NCBI RefSeq assembly: GCF_000003815.2
Contig: NC_049979.1
Coordinates: forward strand, 22,198,285 to 22,262,284
Direction: 5' to 3'
DNA: 64,000 nt
From: Branchiostoma floridae
Taxonomy: Eukaryota > Chordata > Leptocardii > Amphioxiformes > Branchiostomatidae
In this document: positions 15,401 through 25,204 of the stretch, piece by piece
How the letters are laid out: every line of letters starts with the position of its first letter
Position numbering within the stretch: the stretch's first letter is position 1
The notes under the pieces: model-generated
The model's input: the letters and a program-made list of their open reading frames with translations, nothing else
Told to the model about the DNA's origin: nothing
Databases searched by the model: none
Position numbers and translations under genes: made by a program

Positions 15401-18400
15401 NNNNNNNNNNNNNNNNNNNNNNNNNNNNNNNNNNNNNNNNNNNNNNNACAGCCTTGTCACAAACTTTTAGAGTAGGAGGCTAATATATGAAGGTAGCAGG
15501 CAAGGCACGTAGCGGCTTGCAGCGAGCCACGAAGTAGCGAGTGGGGGGGAGGTACGGGAGGGGGGTGTCCCCCGTCCCGTAGGGGGGGTTTGGGGGGCCT
15601 CCCCCTGGGAAAATTTTTTAATTTAGACCCCTAAATATGGTTTGGGGGTGTATTTTGGGTAACTTTTATTGTTATGTTTAAACTTTGAATTGACAAAAAA
15701 ATCCTGAATTTCAAAAAAAAAATTGGCATAGGTTCCCCGCTATGACCCCTAACCGGGGGCCTGGCTATCAGAAAACTGCCAGAGGTTTATCAAAACAAAT
15801 TGCTGGGGGGTTTTGTAACGGGCAGCACTGGACTTAAACTTTTATTTTTTTAAATTCTACCCCAAAGTAGCCGGCTGGAAAAATGTAAGTAGGCGGCTAA
15901 AATCGCCGCCTGCCGCCTTGTTTTGACAAGGCTGCATCATGTAAATTCCTCAGTGCCAACATAGTCTTTGACATTTGCAAGAAAATTTTTGTTTTTTTTG
16001 TGATCCACCCATGATATTAGTCATGAGGCATATTGCATAAAATTCTATCATAACAAATTAATTTTAAAGGAATCTTCACATGTACACGCTTCAACACATA
16101 TTGCTTACCATGAAAAAAACAACAACAGACATATGACTATGAGTAAGGGAGGTTTGGCACCAAGTAGTGATGTGTGCAAGCCATGAAGATACACATACAA
16201 TAAGAATGGAACATCACTGTGAAGAAGGGCAATAGCAATAAAGTACAAAGCAATTCACCAATATGTGATCCACCAAAATAAAGTTTTCTAATGGACCACA
16301 AAAAGTGGTCATATTGACCAGGTCAGGGTGGCTACTTGTACAGGTTTAACTGAGTTTGACACCACAGTTACATCCCTACCTGCAGGAGTATGTTGGCTCT
16401 CCCACTTTGAAGACCTTCCCACATAGCTGGGGAGGGTTGTTGAGGGACTGAAGCTGCTGAAACACTGCGGCTGGGTTCCCTCCACACAGGAACCACTCCA
16501 GCGGCTCAAACAGTACATCCCTGCAGGGGAGAGGGGGAATTCACTGAAGAGACTTTATGGCAAGGTGGTTAAGGTGCTTGACTTAGAATCAAAAGGATAT
16601 AGGTTTGAATCCCTAGCGGGTCCCAAATGTTGTGCAGAAATACGAAAAAACCTCCTCGTAAAATAGAAGGCTCTTTCATTAACCCTGAAATGTCTGTCAG
16701 TTTTCCCACAATTTTGATAAATCACTTTTTCTGCCAACTCTGAACTCTACTTCCTATCAGTCTGGATGAGACTATTTTATACCCCATTTCATGTCACTCT
16801 GTGGTGAGATGTGCCTAGCATATTGAAATAACTGCTGAAACACAAACAGAAACACACAGTAAAAATACCTCTGTACACAATAACTCTGTAAACGGAGGTG
16901 AAAAAAGCGACTACCTTGAAAGTTTTTCCTCTGCCTGGACAGCATCAGGTGTCCTCTGTGTGCTGATGGCCACCTCTGCTGAAGTGAAGAATATTTTGGG
17001 CACCTGCTGTGCCCAGTACTGGTACAGGGCATTCTTCAGCTGCCCTCGCTCATACGCCCCCTGCAGCTGCTGCTTGGAGGAATGAAAAAGGATCATTACT
17101 TGCAGTGCAACCTTTGACAGGATGTAATTTGTTTGTTATATTTGATCAGGTGGGAGCCTCTTTCATAAAATTGATATGTACCCCTAGCTGTATTACTAAA
17201 AATCTTGAAAAGTTTGCGGTAGATTTATTTTCACCATGACGTCCCCACCACAAATCCCAACAATTGAAGGGACACAGCGAGTTTGTGTTTCCAATGCCAG
17301 TTGTACGGAATTGTTTCAACTGCAAACTTCGAACACTGCAAAAATTGCCTTTCTCCTAAATTGTGTTCCCACAAAAATAAATGAATTTACAGCAACAGTG
17401 CCAAGAGCAACCCCAAAAATCAAACCACTGAAAGTTTTTAAAGATCTACAGTAGTTCATATTTCCCTCCGTACATGTAGTTTCATAGTTCATGTTGGTCA
17501 ATTCTTTACTTTTTTTGCTAGAAATTATACATCATTTATTACTAACTCTAGTCAGTATCTGTAACATAACCAGGATTTTATTTTAGTGCAATGGTAATGG
17601 CATGGTAGTGAAGCGACCAATCAGGAGGTTGGTGTGGAAGGGGGGTCTTGGCCCTTCCACGGTGAGATTTGAAAAGGCACTCTCGGTACTATCACATGTA
17701 ATTTGAGGGATTTGGGGGTCAGTTTTGAGTGGCATGTCATCATTTTTCATTGTTCAGACATTGGTTAGACATCGTTCAACAAGTAAATGATAGCAAGGTA
17801 CGCCAGTTAAAAATAAGCGCGGCGGTCCTCATTTTAGCATGGTGGTTACAAATCATAGACAGAGTAGTGGCCCGATACGCTAAAATGCACTAGCTAGAAC
17901 TCTAATAACTCGTCTTATCATATACTAGTAGTACATGTATTGCCTAGGAGTAGCATGACCAGTTGTAGTAATGTGGTAACCAGAGCCAATTGTTTGAACA
18001 GGCCCACATTTCTTATCTATTTATATTAAACTCATCAATTATCACTTGAGGGCAAGTTGAGGCCATCAATTACGTTACAACACAATTATGTAAGATTTGA
18101 TATCTGGCTGGAACTAGTGGTGTCATAACATACAAGAGCGGACAAGGATGTTATGAGCACAAACACAAAATAGATTAAAATTTTGGAATAACAAAAAAAT
18201 CATTGCTACTGAAAACCCTGGAAAAAATTCACTTTCAGCAGTTTTTTACTTTAGTCAATACACTATACAGTGACATCTCCACATCTATCCATGGGACAAT
18301 CCCACCCACGGAAAAAAATCGCACTAGTCCAATCAGGCCAGTACAGTAGGACATGCTCTTCAATCGTAACTTTTACTGCCATGGGCAATCAGGCCATTGG

Positions 18401-20080
18401 ACTCATCACATATGGATACAAGTTACGTTTTGTAGAAATCTCATTGTTTTAACTGAATCCAAAACCGCTGTAAAATGATTAGAAATGTATCCAAAATAGC
18501 TTTTCAGTAATAAAAGGATGTTTACTTTTACGTTGATATTGACTTGATATTTTTTATATTTGGTGCAAAATAGGCTAAATATAACCTCGATACTGTCGAA
18601 GGCATGCTGGTGTCACTGTTGGGTCACTGTTGGGTCACTGTTGGGGCATCTTGCCACTTGCGTTATTTTCTAACTTAACAAAAAAAACCTCATGCTTGCA
18701 ACCGTCACCTAGATAGGTTCGCTTGCGTCACCTCTAGGTTCCGTGGGGGTACGTCTGCATTATCAAACCCCGCAGCGACACAAGCACAGTGTGAGATACC
18801 ACCTTAATACATCACAATCTCTCCTTCAAACATGTGACTACTAGTATCATCAAATTGTCTTACGATAACTGCTGTCCTATAATATCTGTGCTATGCATTT
18901 GCCATCAATACTGCAATAAAGCTCAACAAAATTAACGACAAACAAGAGCATGCTGTCTTTTCAAAGATAATGGTGAATGGACATTAATATATAAAAACAT
19001 ATGCAAGTGCTATTTACTATTAATAATTTGCCTTTATCATCTGGCTCTAATTAGCTTGTTCACACATCCAACTGTGCTGCGCAGGTCAAAGGTGAAGGCC
19101 CCTGTAAACTGTTTTGTCTTAACTACGCTTCATTATACATGTTGGAAATACATATGGCATTGTTTGGTTGGTTTGCATAGGGGGACTACACAGTTACTTC
19201 AAACCATAAAAAATCACCCCCATATGCTAACCTGTTCTGTCAAGTGCCATCAAACACCTTTAGAAGAAATTTTATACAACTAGTCTGCAAATAGACCCCC
19301 CTCTGAAAAGAGCCCTTGGATTGGTCCTGTAGCCTCAAAACAGCCATCTGGCAATGATTCATGTCCAGACCTACTTTATTGTCCCAGGGGCCTTCATCAC
19401 TTTGACCTGCTCATGCGAGGTTGGATCCATGAACAGGCTTATCGATAGTGGGAGGAAGAGTAGTTTCCTCCTCTCTACAATCTTGTGAAACATCCCTAAC
19501 TTGACCTGCCTTCTGGTATCATACATAAGGTTTTGGCAAGGAAGTTGTGGGGACATCATTTACATAAAAAACAGCATTCAATATACAAATATAAGCAAAT
19601 ATAAGCAACAATAACTATTGGATTTCTAATCAAATTTTGAAACAGGGCGAAATATACGGTATATTTTTAACGACGTGGTTATGCATAATAATTTGTTTAC
19701 TACAACGCCATTTACTACCAAGGGCTGTTACGATTACTCACCAGACTTCGCAAACATAGTTTACATCATAGAGAAATTGAATGTGATACCAGGGCATGCA
19801 AGAATTACTATTCTATAACACAAACAACATGATATGACGTTAACGTTACGTATGTTTTTTCCTGACCAGAGTCTATGTCGCTTGAGGTATGCAATCGGGC
19901 CATTCGGCGTCGAAATTTTCACGTTTGGCCCTTTTTCGAAACATTCTAACAGTAACTTAAGAAGCGAAGCTCTTGAATTTAGTTGGATATGTCATCAAAC
20001 AAGTAGATATATCCCAGACTAACCTGAACGATTATGGAAACGTTGCAACCTTCCAGATTTCCTGCGATTTTGGCCGCCAT
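392..20080 (-). CDS. UBR1/2: UBR1/UBR2-type E3 ubiquitin ligase (N-recognin), 5' half, 15 exons seen
   Basis: This gene encodes the N-terminal part of an N-recognin, a cytosolic/nuclear RING-type E3 that binds destabilising N-terminal residues and ubiquitinates the protein (Arg/N-degron pathway). Fifteen exons on the minus strand join in phase: 20024-20080, 16915-17072, 16380-16520, 13165-13272, 12509-12639, 10548-10608, 10046-10123, 9605-9667, 7908-8031, 4048-4152, 3448-3484, 2835-2886, 2269-2367, 843-997 and 392-491. They give about 490 residues. The UBR zinc-box halves ([12 protein letters not shown] and [14 protein letters not shown]) and a ClpS-like domain ([13 protein letters not shown]) are diagnostic. 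The segment around [17 protein letters not shown] and the [13 protein letters not shown] region also match the UBR1/UBR2 family. One exon inside the zinc box is missing (see the gap). The gene continues past the left edge; RING and C-terminal domains are not in the window. It looks like the pre-duplication UBR1/2 orthologue, and I cannot separate UBR1 from UBR2. Confidence 0.93.
843..997 (-). CDS. UBR1/2: UBR1/2 exon ([11 protein letters not shown])
   Basis: It reads [20 protein letters not shown] and ends [12 protein letters not shown] with the Lys codon split (AA|G). It continues PTLAR.LI.E..L from the previous exon. Confidence 0.94.
1155..1489. repeat. foldback/MITE with perfect 32-bp inverted ends
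   Basis: The 32 bases at 1155-1186 (starting GGCCACAGCAAG) are the exact reverse complement of 1458-1489 (ending CTTGCTGTGGCC). The enclosed 335 bp has no ORF of note. This is a non-autonomous inverted-repeat element in a UBR1/2 intron; ATA occurs on both flanks, but a target duplication is not certain. Confidence 0.8.
1490..2268. other. UBR1/2 intron, nothing recognised
   Basis: AT-rich intron sequence. I see no exon, RNA gene or clear repeat structure. Confidence 0.5.
2269..2367 (-). CDS. UBR1/2: UBR1/2 exon ([17 protein letters not shown])
   Basis: It has 33 codons: [20 protein letters not shown] then [13 protein letters not shown]. The QKDF..DDH......LSVQ.FT.PTLA signature is one of the most conserved stretches of UBR1/UBR2. 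Phase 0 at both ends. Confidence 0.96.
2655..2785 (-). repeat. tRNA-derived SINE-like fragment
   Basis: Read on the minus strand, 2777-2757 gives GTAGTCCAGTGGTTAGCTAC, like a pol III A box, and GGAGTTGGAATCCT at about 2721-2735 is like a degenerate B box. The spacing (about 40 bases) fits a tRNA-derived head. No cloverleaf is expected to form, so it is a SINE rather than a tRNA gene. Confidence 0.5.
2835..2886 (-). CDS. UBR1/2: UBR1/2 exon ([11 protein letters not shown])
   Basis: A 52-base exon reading [17 protein letters not shown] after a split Ser. It joins NYPQVQKDF of the next exon at phase 0, as in the family's LLMD...F...F..NY.QLQKDF segment. Confidence 0.92.
3448..3484 (-). CDS. UBR1/2: UBR1/2 micro-exon ([11 protein letters not shown])
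   Basis: A 37-base exon bounded by CCCAG and GTGAGC. It reads [11 protein letters not shown] with split codons at both ends that fit its neighbours exactly. It is too short for ORF scans and was found by phase continuity. Confidence 0.88.
4048..4152 (-). CDS. UBR1/2: UBR1/2 exon (DGLRHIL)
   Basis: It reads [15 protein letters not shown], later [14 protein letters not shown]. The DGLR.IL and ..RLML.D..LWK motifs match the family. The first Asp is split across the intron (G|AT). Confidence 0.93.
4760..4794. repeat. micro-palindrome with 7-bp flanking direct repeats (copy A)
   Basis: A 21-bp hairpin at 4767-4787 (arm CAAGGAGGTT, one-base loop, arm AACCTCCTTG) is flanked on both sides by the identical 7-mer ATTTTAA (4760-4766 and 4788-4794). 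It is one of four such units in the window. Confidence 0.85.
7350..7475. repeat. diverged MITE copy (GTAAATC...TTTCG family)
   Basis: It shows the series GTAAATCCTGAAATG, TGTGGTTTTATTTTCGCA, GTGACCACTCTACTGTGAATC and ACCACAAATTTAAGTCCCTGC, in the same order as the copies at 41276, 48264 and 17190. Confidence 0.6.
7908..8031 (-). CDS. UBR1/2: UBR1/2 exon after ClpS-like domain
   Basis: It reads [20 protein letters not shown] then [15 protein letters not shown]. The KPLKV.VMH....HQ.F....L.WLG pattern is typical of UBR1/UBR2. It ends in phase 1. Confidence 0.95.
8866..9030. repeat. dispersed repeat, GTGGTCAC...GCCAGGTG family
   Basis: It shares ACAGTCAAAACTGCTCAAA and AAGTGGTCAC..T..CCAGGTG with copies at 16280, 40203 (containing the reverse complement) and 41876. 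This is an interspersed noncoding element; the ORF inside it is not supported as a gene. Confidence 0.6.
9299..9512 (-). repeat. tRNA-derived SINE
   Basis: On the minus strand the head at 9510-9490 reads GGTGGTGTAAGGGGTAAGAA (A-box-like), and 9440-9430 reads GGTTCGATCCC, a near-perfect B box. The body (GTGTTGGGCT...CATGCAG...TTTGATGC on the plus strand) recurs at 11547-11645, which supports a mobile SINE family. Confidence 0.75.
9605..9667 (-). CDS. UBR1/2: UBR1/2 exon, end of ClpS-like domain
   Basis: It has 21 codons, [20 protein letters not shown] then Q, phase 0 at both ends. The GRRSV.YG...C..A pattern closes the ClpS-like domain. Confidence 0.95.
10046..10123 (-). CDS. UBR1/2: UBR1/2 exon, ClpS-like domain
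   Basis: It reads [20 protein letters not shown] then TVVDRE, 26 codons with phase 0 at both ends. The helix and A..FA..VDR.G pattern continues the ClpS-like fold into the next exon. Confidence 0.95.
10548..10608 (-). CDS. UBR1/2: UBR1/2 exon, start of ClpS-like domain
   Basis: It reads [20 protein letters not shown]. The LFND..HTYEQV motif is the type-2 (bulky hydrophobic) N-degron pocket of the ClpS-like domain shared with bacterial ClpS. The first base completes a Ser codon from the previous exon. Confidence 0.95.
10609..12508. other. UBR1/2 intron
   Basis: A 1.9-kb intron without exons. It holds a 24-bp palindrome at 10670-10693 (arms AAGATTTGACT / AGTCAAATCTT, 2-base loop) and the SINE body fragment at 11547-11645. 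Confidence 0.6.
11547..11645 (-). repeat. SINE body fragment
   Basis: It shares GTGTTGGGCTCT, CATGCAG, TTTGATGC and CATCACCATCC.AAATGAC with the SINE at 9299-9512 but lacks the tRNA-like head. Confidence 0.6.
12509..12639 (-). CDS. UBR1/2: UBR1/2 exon between UBR box and ClpS-like domain
   Basis: It reads [20 protein letters not shown] then [13 protein letters not shown]. The helical AW..L..ALQYA.D.L.WE pattern is that of UBR1/UBR2 after the zinc box. The donor is CCTAG|GTCTGT, phase 2. Confidence 0.92.
13165..13272 (-). CDS. UBR1/2: UBR1/2 exon, second part of the UBR zinc box
   Basis: The exon has 36 codons reading [18 protein letters not shown] then KQDPWCDIH. It supplies the later Cys and His zinc ligands and the acidic CDCGD turn that contacts the N-terminal basic residue in this family. 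Both ends are phase 0, and it joins the next exon ([10 protein letters not shown]) directly. Confidence 0.95.
15348..15447. other. assembly gap (100 N) within the UBR1/2 intron
   Basis: A run of exactly 100 N, the usual placeholder for a gap of unknown size. It lies between the exon ending PTYSC (16380) and the exon starting MSTSGGGG (13272). Family members carry about 25-27 residues between these points, with the central Cys/His zinc ligands, and I find nothing encoding them in 13273-16379. The missing exon most likely sits in this gap. Confidence 0.95.
15449..15934. repeat. DNA-transposon-like element with CAGCCTTGTCA inverted ends
   Basis: CAGCCTTGTCA at 15449-15459 is matched by its reverse complement at 15924-15934; sub-terminal AGGCGGC-type words are also partly inverted. 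The interior carries G-runs (about 15541-15600) that could cause assembly trouble. It abuts the N gap, so the gap may be repeat-induced. Confidence 0.65.
16280..16335. repeat. fragment of the GTGGTCA...CCAGGT dispersed repeat
   Basis: It contains GGACCACAAAAAGTGGTCAT and ATTGACCAGGTCAGGGTGG, aligned in order with the copy at 41960-42020. Confidence 0.5.
16380..16520 (-). CDS. UBR1/2: UBR1/2 exon 3, first part of the UBR zinc box
   Basis: The exon reads [20 protein letters not shown] and ends [14 protein letters not shown]. This is the entry to the UBR box, the zinc fold that binds type-1 (basic) N-degrons. The last Cys is the first ligand after the KVGEPTYSC motif. Phase 2 at the end requires a following exon that begins with one base completing Arg, but no such exon is visible downstream. 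Confidence 0.93.
16555..16640 (+). repeat. tRNA-like SINE head
   Basis: The sequence GGCAAGGTGGTTAAGGTGCT followed 35 bases later by GGTTTGAATCCC has A-box and B-box spacing. I read it as a tRNA-derived SINE, not a functional tRNA, because the acceptor stem does not pair. Confidence 0.5.
16915..17072 (-). CDS. UBR1/2: UBR1/2 exon 2
   Basis: The exon reads [20 protein letters not shown], then a VPKIFF segment that resembles the conserved N-terminal region of UBR1/UBR2 just ahead of the zinc box. It starts in phase 0 and ends after the AG of an Arg codon (phase 2). The acceptor could be AAG at 17073-17075 or, three bases on, CAG, which would drop one Gln. Confidence 0.85.
17190..17392. repeat. 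MITE copy (GTAAATC...TTTACAG family)
   Basis: It starts near ACTAAAAATCTTGAAAAGTT and ends ATGAATTTACAG, with internal TTCACCATGACG and CCTTTCTCCTAAATTGTG blocks in the order found in the better copy at 41276-41471. Confidence 0.6.
18612..18647. repeat. short tandem repeat, 12 bp x 3
   Basis: GTCACTGTTGGG is repeated three times without change. Confidence 0.9.
20024..20080 (-). CDS. UBR1/2: UBR1/2 exon 1 with start codon
   Basis: This exon has 19 codons, beginning [12 protein letters not shown]. The ATG sits in a good context (AAG before, G after), and the donor CAG|GTTAGT lies at phase 0, matching the phase-0 start of exon 2. A nearer GT (GAAG|GTTGCA) would break the frame, so it was not used. 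No in-frame upstream ATG near this one looks better. The N-terminus is less conserved in this family, so this exon is supported by splice signal and phase rather than by homology. Confidence 0.7.
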
Positions 20081-22826
20081 CTTGAATGGCGAACAAGGTA
20101 TCCCAGCATGCAGCGCGACGTCCGTACGTCCGTTCGTAGGTCCGCGGTGACGATGCTTTTTTTTACCTTCGTCAAAAGGTTGTGTTTTAGGGTGCGAACA
20201 GTTTGTTTGTTTGCCTGTCTGTTTGTGGACAGCATAGCTTGAAAAGTTGTGAATGGATCTTTTGGTATGTTGGAAGTTTTTTTGTGTGCAAAATAAACAT
20301 GACCAATATAGGCGCCTTGGTGGTTTTCCATGGTACTGCAGCAGGGATGAATGAAGAGGCATCAAGAAGGGATGCATAAATTTTCATGATTTTTGACCTG
20401 AAGGTGACTTTGATGGTAACGTTATACCAATTATGCAATTATACGTGACATGCATAACCCATGAGGGTTGAGCTAAATGACATGAATTGCATTGTCAACT
20501 TGGTTCGAGAGGAACATAAAAGATATGAATAATACAAATTATGGCATAATTTGCTTAACTAATGAGAAAATTGCTTCATGCGTAAATAATGGTAATAGCG
20601 TAACGTTATTCATACTAGTGACACATGTAGCTTTGATAAAGGCTGACATCATCAGATATTATCTTGATCTTGACAAAATTTGCATAATCAATGAAGAGAT
20701 GCTTCAATCATGACCACTTGCAGCAAACGTGACTTGATGTAAATCATGCGAATAAGAGACTTGTTTGCATATCATTTGCATCTTAATGAGACAACATATT
20801 TGGTGAAGGTATGGGTCCTGGCCGAATATAGCTGTGCGTGGCGATTGGAACAATGACATAGTATTTAGAAGTTGGAAGAGATATATAAAAGTTTTCATGG
20901 CTGTTTTGAGACGATTCAAACTTTTTTTCATGTGATTCATCTGATCTTCCTCTGGATGCAACGGAAAAGAGCGGCATGCTTAGAGAACTGTAGAACAAAC
21001 GACCGTGTAGCGCGCTAGTGAGAGACAGCTGTTGGTCCGGGAATAGATTTTTATGTGCTTCATATAAGGATAACCCAACACAGTTTGTCTAACAAATTGA
21101 ATTCTACAAGAGGGCGAAGTTTTCATTGGCTCATCCTATTCAAGCATTAAGTTTGCATGCCGAACATTAGGTAAATGAAATACATCATAGCCTGTTCGCT
21201 TAGGCAGTAACAGTGGGTATTTCTTTAATACAGTACCCAATACCGGTACAGAAAATGATGCCGACAACATCAATGATCATATGCCGGTACTGCGTACCTG
21301 AATTCTACTTACTCTGTTTAAAAAAAAAAGAAAAAAAGATGAAAATTAAGAGACGGAAAAGCATTAAAACATTATGTAGGCGATTAAATCAGTATTTTGA
21401 TTTGACCCTAGCCCGGGTTCTCTGTTGAACTGTCTTTATATTTGCGTCATCGTTGAAGACCATTATGTCAAAACTTTCAGATACAGTGCACCTAGCCCTC
21501 TGTACCGGTACCTGTACCTGATCTTGATGTTACGTTTAGATTCTAGCCGATGTACAGCGGTTGTTCCTGGTGACCACAGATGGCGCTATCCCAAGCCGTC
21601 AACAAGGGTCAGTGGCCGACAATGACTCTTGCTTGCCTCTGTCTCAGTGAATGGCAACATCACTGACCTTTTGCCATTTTTTCTCATCGGACAGCGCCAG
21701 AGAACGGGATCTGAGGCTTGCCTAAGAAATCTTCTTTTATAAACCCTGGTGTATAAACTGGTATCATATCTACTCGTTAGTTCTCTCGGTCTGAGTTATA
21801 TAACACTTCATATGTCATCATGTCATGGTGGTTGTTTGGTGCTGCCACGTGACCATCGTATCAAGGTATGCAAATCAATGCAGATCAAGAGAGGTGAATC
21901 GGGCCAATCTTATGTGTAGTGTCCGGTTGCTTGTGCTACGCGGAGGAACTTGGACGCCACTGGTGACGCACACTTGCGATCCGCCGGTACTGTCGTTCGG
22001 AGGCTCTCAGTGCTCTTGATTTCTGCTTTTATCAGATTTGAATTTATTGCGGTGTGTTCAAATATGTTCTGTCAGTTCTGAGGGAGTGGACAGTCATCTT
22101 CTTCTTTCCTTCGGCAGACTAATCTTCAGTACAGTTTAGAGGCCGTCTAATGCAGTGTGGACTACCAATAGCACGTGGCTACTAGGTACGTGTATCTACT
22201 CATCAAAGTATTTACCTTGCTTGTTTTTCACAATCACGGCCATGACATTAGCAGTCAGCTACGCGGCCTCGCATGACCAGAGCATAGATGCTACAGTTGT
22301 TGAGCTATGTCCAACTTTATTTTCAAGCTTTAGTTATGGCTAAGCAAAAACCGATGTAAAACCTGAAAATATGTCTGAGAAGCGTGGGTAAAGCAAAAGG
22401 GTCGGAATACCAGCCTACTGGATATTTCAACCTGATTTTCAATGTCGCTTCAGACAAGTTGGCCAGTGACGGAGGAACTGCTTAGAAATATTTTCATATA
22501 ATATAGCAACGCGACATTTATGTCAGTCTGTACATGGCCGGTAATAAGAAATATGAGACAAAAATTGAAAGTAATTCATTTGCTATACCACATGAAAAAT
22601 TAAAACAGCCATGAGATTCGAGTGTTATTAGTCTTTAAGAACAAGACAAAAGCATCCCGCATATCGCGATAATGACCCAAGCTCTGAGGGAAATAACATT
22701 AGAGTGGAATAACGCCCGGAGCTCGAGCATCTGCGATCTGCTATTGTTGCTGCCGCGTGTGAAGAGTTGAAGCTGATTATGATATCATTCGGGTACTACT
22801 TCAAACAGCGGTAGTCGAAAAGCCGT

Positions 22827-22918
22827 AGCCTGGAGTCCTGTCTTGTTAGCTTTGGCCCGCTCCCAACAAGTGGTTGGCAGGGGAACGGACCAAAGCTAAT
22901 AATACTAGACTCCAGGAT
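22827..22918. repeat. foldback element, AGCCTGGAGTC ends
   Basis: AGCCTGGAGTC at 22827-22837 pairs with GACTCCAGGA at 22908-22917, and TTAGCTTTGG pairs with CCAAAGCTAA inside, giving an imperfect hairpin. AGCCTGG ends are shared with the foldback at 37511. Confidence 0.65.
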
Positions 22919-23860
22919 AGAATAAACGCACGCGTAGCATCCGTACTGGGAGATCTGAAAAGAAATATGATTGTGAATTTTTCAACCAACTTGTTGTCGC
23001 TAAATGTGAACAGCAAAGGGATTCATTTATGCCACGTCACATGTAAATCTTTATTACCGTATGTTACAAACTTCATCATCATGAAAAATTACGTAAAGGT
23101 AGCCGAAACTGTGTTGCACATGTAATGGATGAATTTTAATCTAGAGGTATGGACCATAAACAAAACTGTCAACTGCAAGTGACATATGCATATGCGTTTA
23201 GTGACAAAACGAAGACTGTGAACTCAATCTCATTGATGCGGTAGACAATTCACTGTTAGCACCCTGTGCTTCTCTGGATAGCGCGTTGCTATGTCGTCAT
23301 CGTCGCCGGTTATCATGCCGATGAAGAATAAAGGTCTCCACTTCACTTCTTTATCTTTTTATAGTCTGATAAACAGCTGCACTGACAACTGAAGTAGTGT
23401 GCAGTAACTGAGACATTCAACATGCCCTCGGTTCCGTTTGGTTAGACGGGGCCCTCAACGGTGATCGTGGAAAAATTTAAAAAAATTAACACAAATTACA
23501 TTTCGCACTCAGAGATGTGCGATCAAACACCTACTGAAGTTTGTTTACATGCTTGTTTGTTTGATTTAAAAAGAATACCACTGTCTTGAATCTGCTCAAC
23601 ATTTCAGTCCCCGACCTCAACTATTGTCTCCTTAAATTGAATTTCAACGAAAATTATTCAACAGCCGAATTCTATCGCTTCTTTATTTCCGTCATTGCTT
23701 CTGTCTGCTATATTGAGCAGATACGTTTTACTTAAGATTGGAGTATTCAACATTCAATGCATTTCAAAGTGATCAATATTATTTAAATGGATTGATAATT
23801 AGTCTTTATTTGGTCTAGATCCGAGAAGTCACGGCAAGCAGTGCTATGGGCGATGCAATG

Positions 23861-23898
23861 TTCTAACCAAGGAGGTTGGACAACCTCCTTGTTCTAAC
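23861..23898. repeat. micro-palindrome with 7-bp flanking direct repeats (copy B)
   Basis: The longest copy is 24 bp at 23868-23891 (arms CAAGGAGGTTG and CAACCTCCTTG, 2-base loop GA). The 7-mer TTCTAAC stands on both sides (23861-23867 and 23892-23898). Confidence 0.88.
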
Positions 23899-25170
23899 TT
23901 TATTTGGTAACCCTAAACATACGAAGACACAAATATCAACAATCATTCAAAGGGGGAACAATATCTCTGCTTCCTGAAGTTGTTACGTGTTTTTGGTATG
24001 TCACGGACTAACGGTTATACAGTTACAGATGCAGAAGCAGGTATGTCACTACACGGAAGGACAATTATTCTGGCTATACTACAGATAAAGATGACTAGTT
24101 CCCTCGAAAAACGAACGACTTTAATGCTTTGATTGTGTTAAATAAATGAACGACCTCATCGCCCAGATTTTGATTACACCGATACGGTGACAGGATAGAC
24201 TGAGGGAAACGATTTTATTTTGCATGTGGAATGCTACTACAGTACTGGACTGAAATGTCGGTACCGACACTCATTTACATACTGTGACATGGTGCGTATG
24301 TCGCTATTTGAAAAGTCAGGAAAATAATCATGGCTTTTTTTGTAAATCTTTCGAAAAGACAGCTTCAGATAACGATAAGGACATGTGAGTAGTTAGTCAA
24401 ATGTATCGATGTTATCAACTGATTAACAGCCCCCAAAACCTCTTCAAGTTTAGCTATGATAACTTAGTCCGTACCTTACTCATTTACATAACGTTATACT
24501 CGTAGAGAGCATACCATCGCGCCGGTAACAGTGGTATGACAAGCAAGTATCAATCTTGTTGATATTTCTGCTGACAGTGTGTCAATCAAACTGGAGAATA
24601 TCCCTCCCCTCAGAAGCTTCTCTTGAGGAAAATTAATTTGCTACTCGGGAATATCACCAAAAGGTAGGTCTTGACTGCCGAGCAAGGCGTTTGGCTGGAG
24701 TTTTATAGTTATACTTCGCAGTTTTGATGCCAAGCAGCTCCTAAAAGGCTAGAAATTTTTATGTTTATATTTATGCAGTCGTACTTTTTCCCATATCGAC
24801 TGCTCCCTGTCGTTTGGCTGTGTCGATGTATGTACACATTCTCCCATGTCCGTCGCTCCTTGGTGGTGTAATAGATTTTGTGCCGTCTTCTTTATTTACG
24901 TTTAATTTTACTTGAAGTCAATGGTATATACATATATTCTTACACACGTGCACTTGTTGCCAGGCGGTGTGCAATGTTTATACTAAACGCTGCATGACGC
25001 GGAATATATCTGGACGTCGCCCTAATGCTGCGCTGGCCACCATCCAACGTCAGGTGCGCTGACGTACGCTTCAAAATACACCAGCTAGGCATCTGCGCGC
25101 GCACGAGCTGGTAGCAATCAACGAGCCAGGCGTAAACATGGCGTGCTCTTCGGTACGGGGCGGTAGCCAT

Positions 25171-25178
25171 TATATATA
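25171..25178 (+). promoter_or_regulatory. possible TATA box of the nuclear-receptor gene
   Basis: TATATATA lies in an otherwise CpG-richer stretch about 250 bases ahead of a strong donor that could end a 5' UTR exon. Position is suggestive only; the start site is unknown. Confidence 0.3.
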
Positions 25179-25204
25179 ACATAGGAATAAACCGGAGTGT
25201 TTAC

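Larger units (their letters stand above)
13273..16379. other. UBR1/2 intron(s) holding the lost zinc-box exon
   Basis: No sequence encoding the middle of the UBR box was found on the minus strand outside the N run. Both true introns flanking that exon are therefore merged here. Confidence 0.7.
17073..20023. other. UBR1/2 intron 1
   Basis: A 2.95-kb intron. It holds a MITE at 17190-17392 and a 12-bp tandem repeat (three units) at 18612-18647. No exon is supported. Confidence 0.65.
20081..25170. other. divergent intergenic region between UBR1/2 and the nuclear receptor
   Basis: About 5 kb between head-to-head genes. The first 100 bases upstream of the UBR1/2 ATG are CpG-richer (GCGCGACGTCCGTACG) and may be its promoter. 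Inside are a foldback at 22827-22918 and a micro-palindrome at 23868-23891. ORFs here lack splice, composition or family support. Confidence 0.6.

Noticed and set aside
19979-20377. 132-codon minus-strand ORF extending UBR1/2 exon 1 at both ends
   Set aside because: The upstream part has no family match and the downstream part runs past a good donor (CAG|GTTAGT); the inner ATG at 20080 has the better context.
22874-23125. 83-codon ORF (MAGERTKANN...)
   Set aside because: It begins inside a foldback repeat and has no recognisable features.
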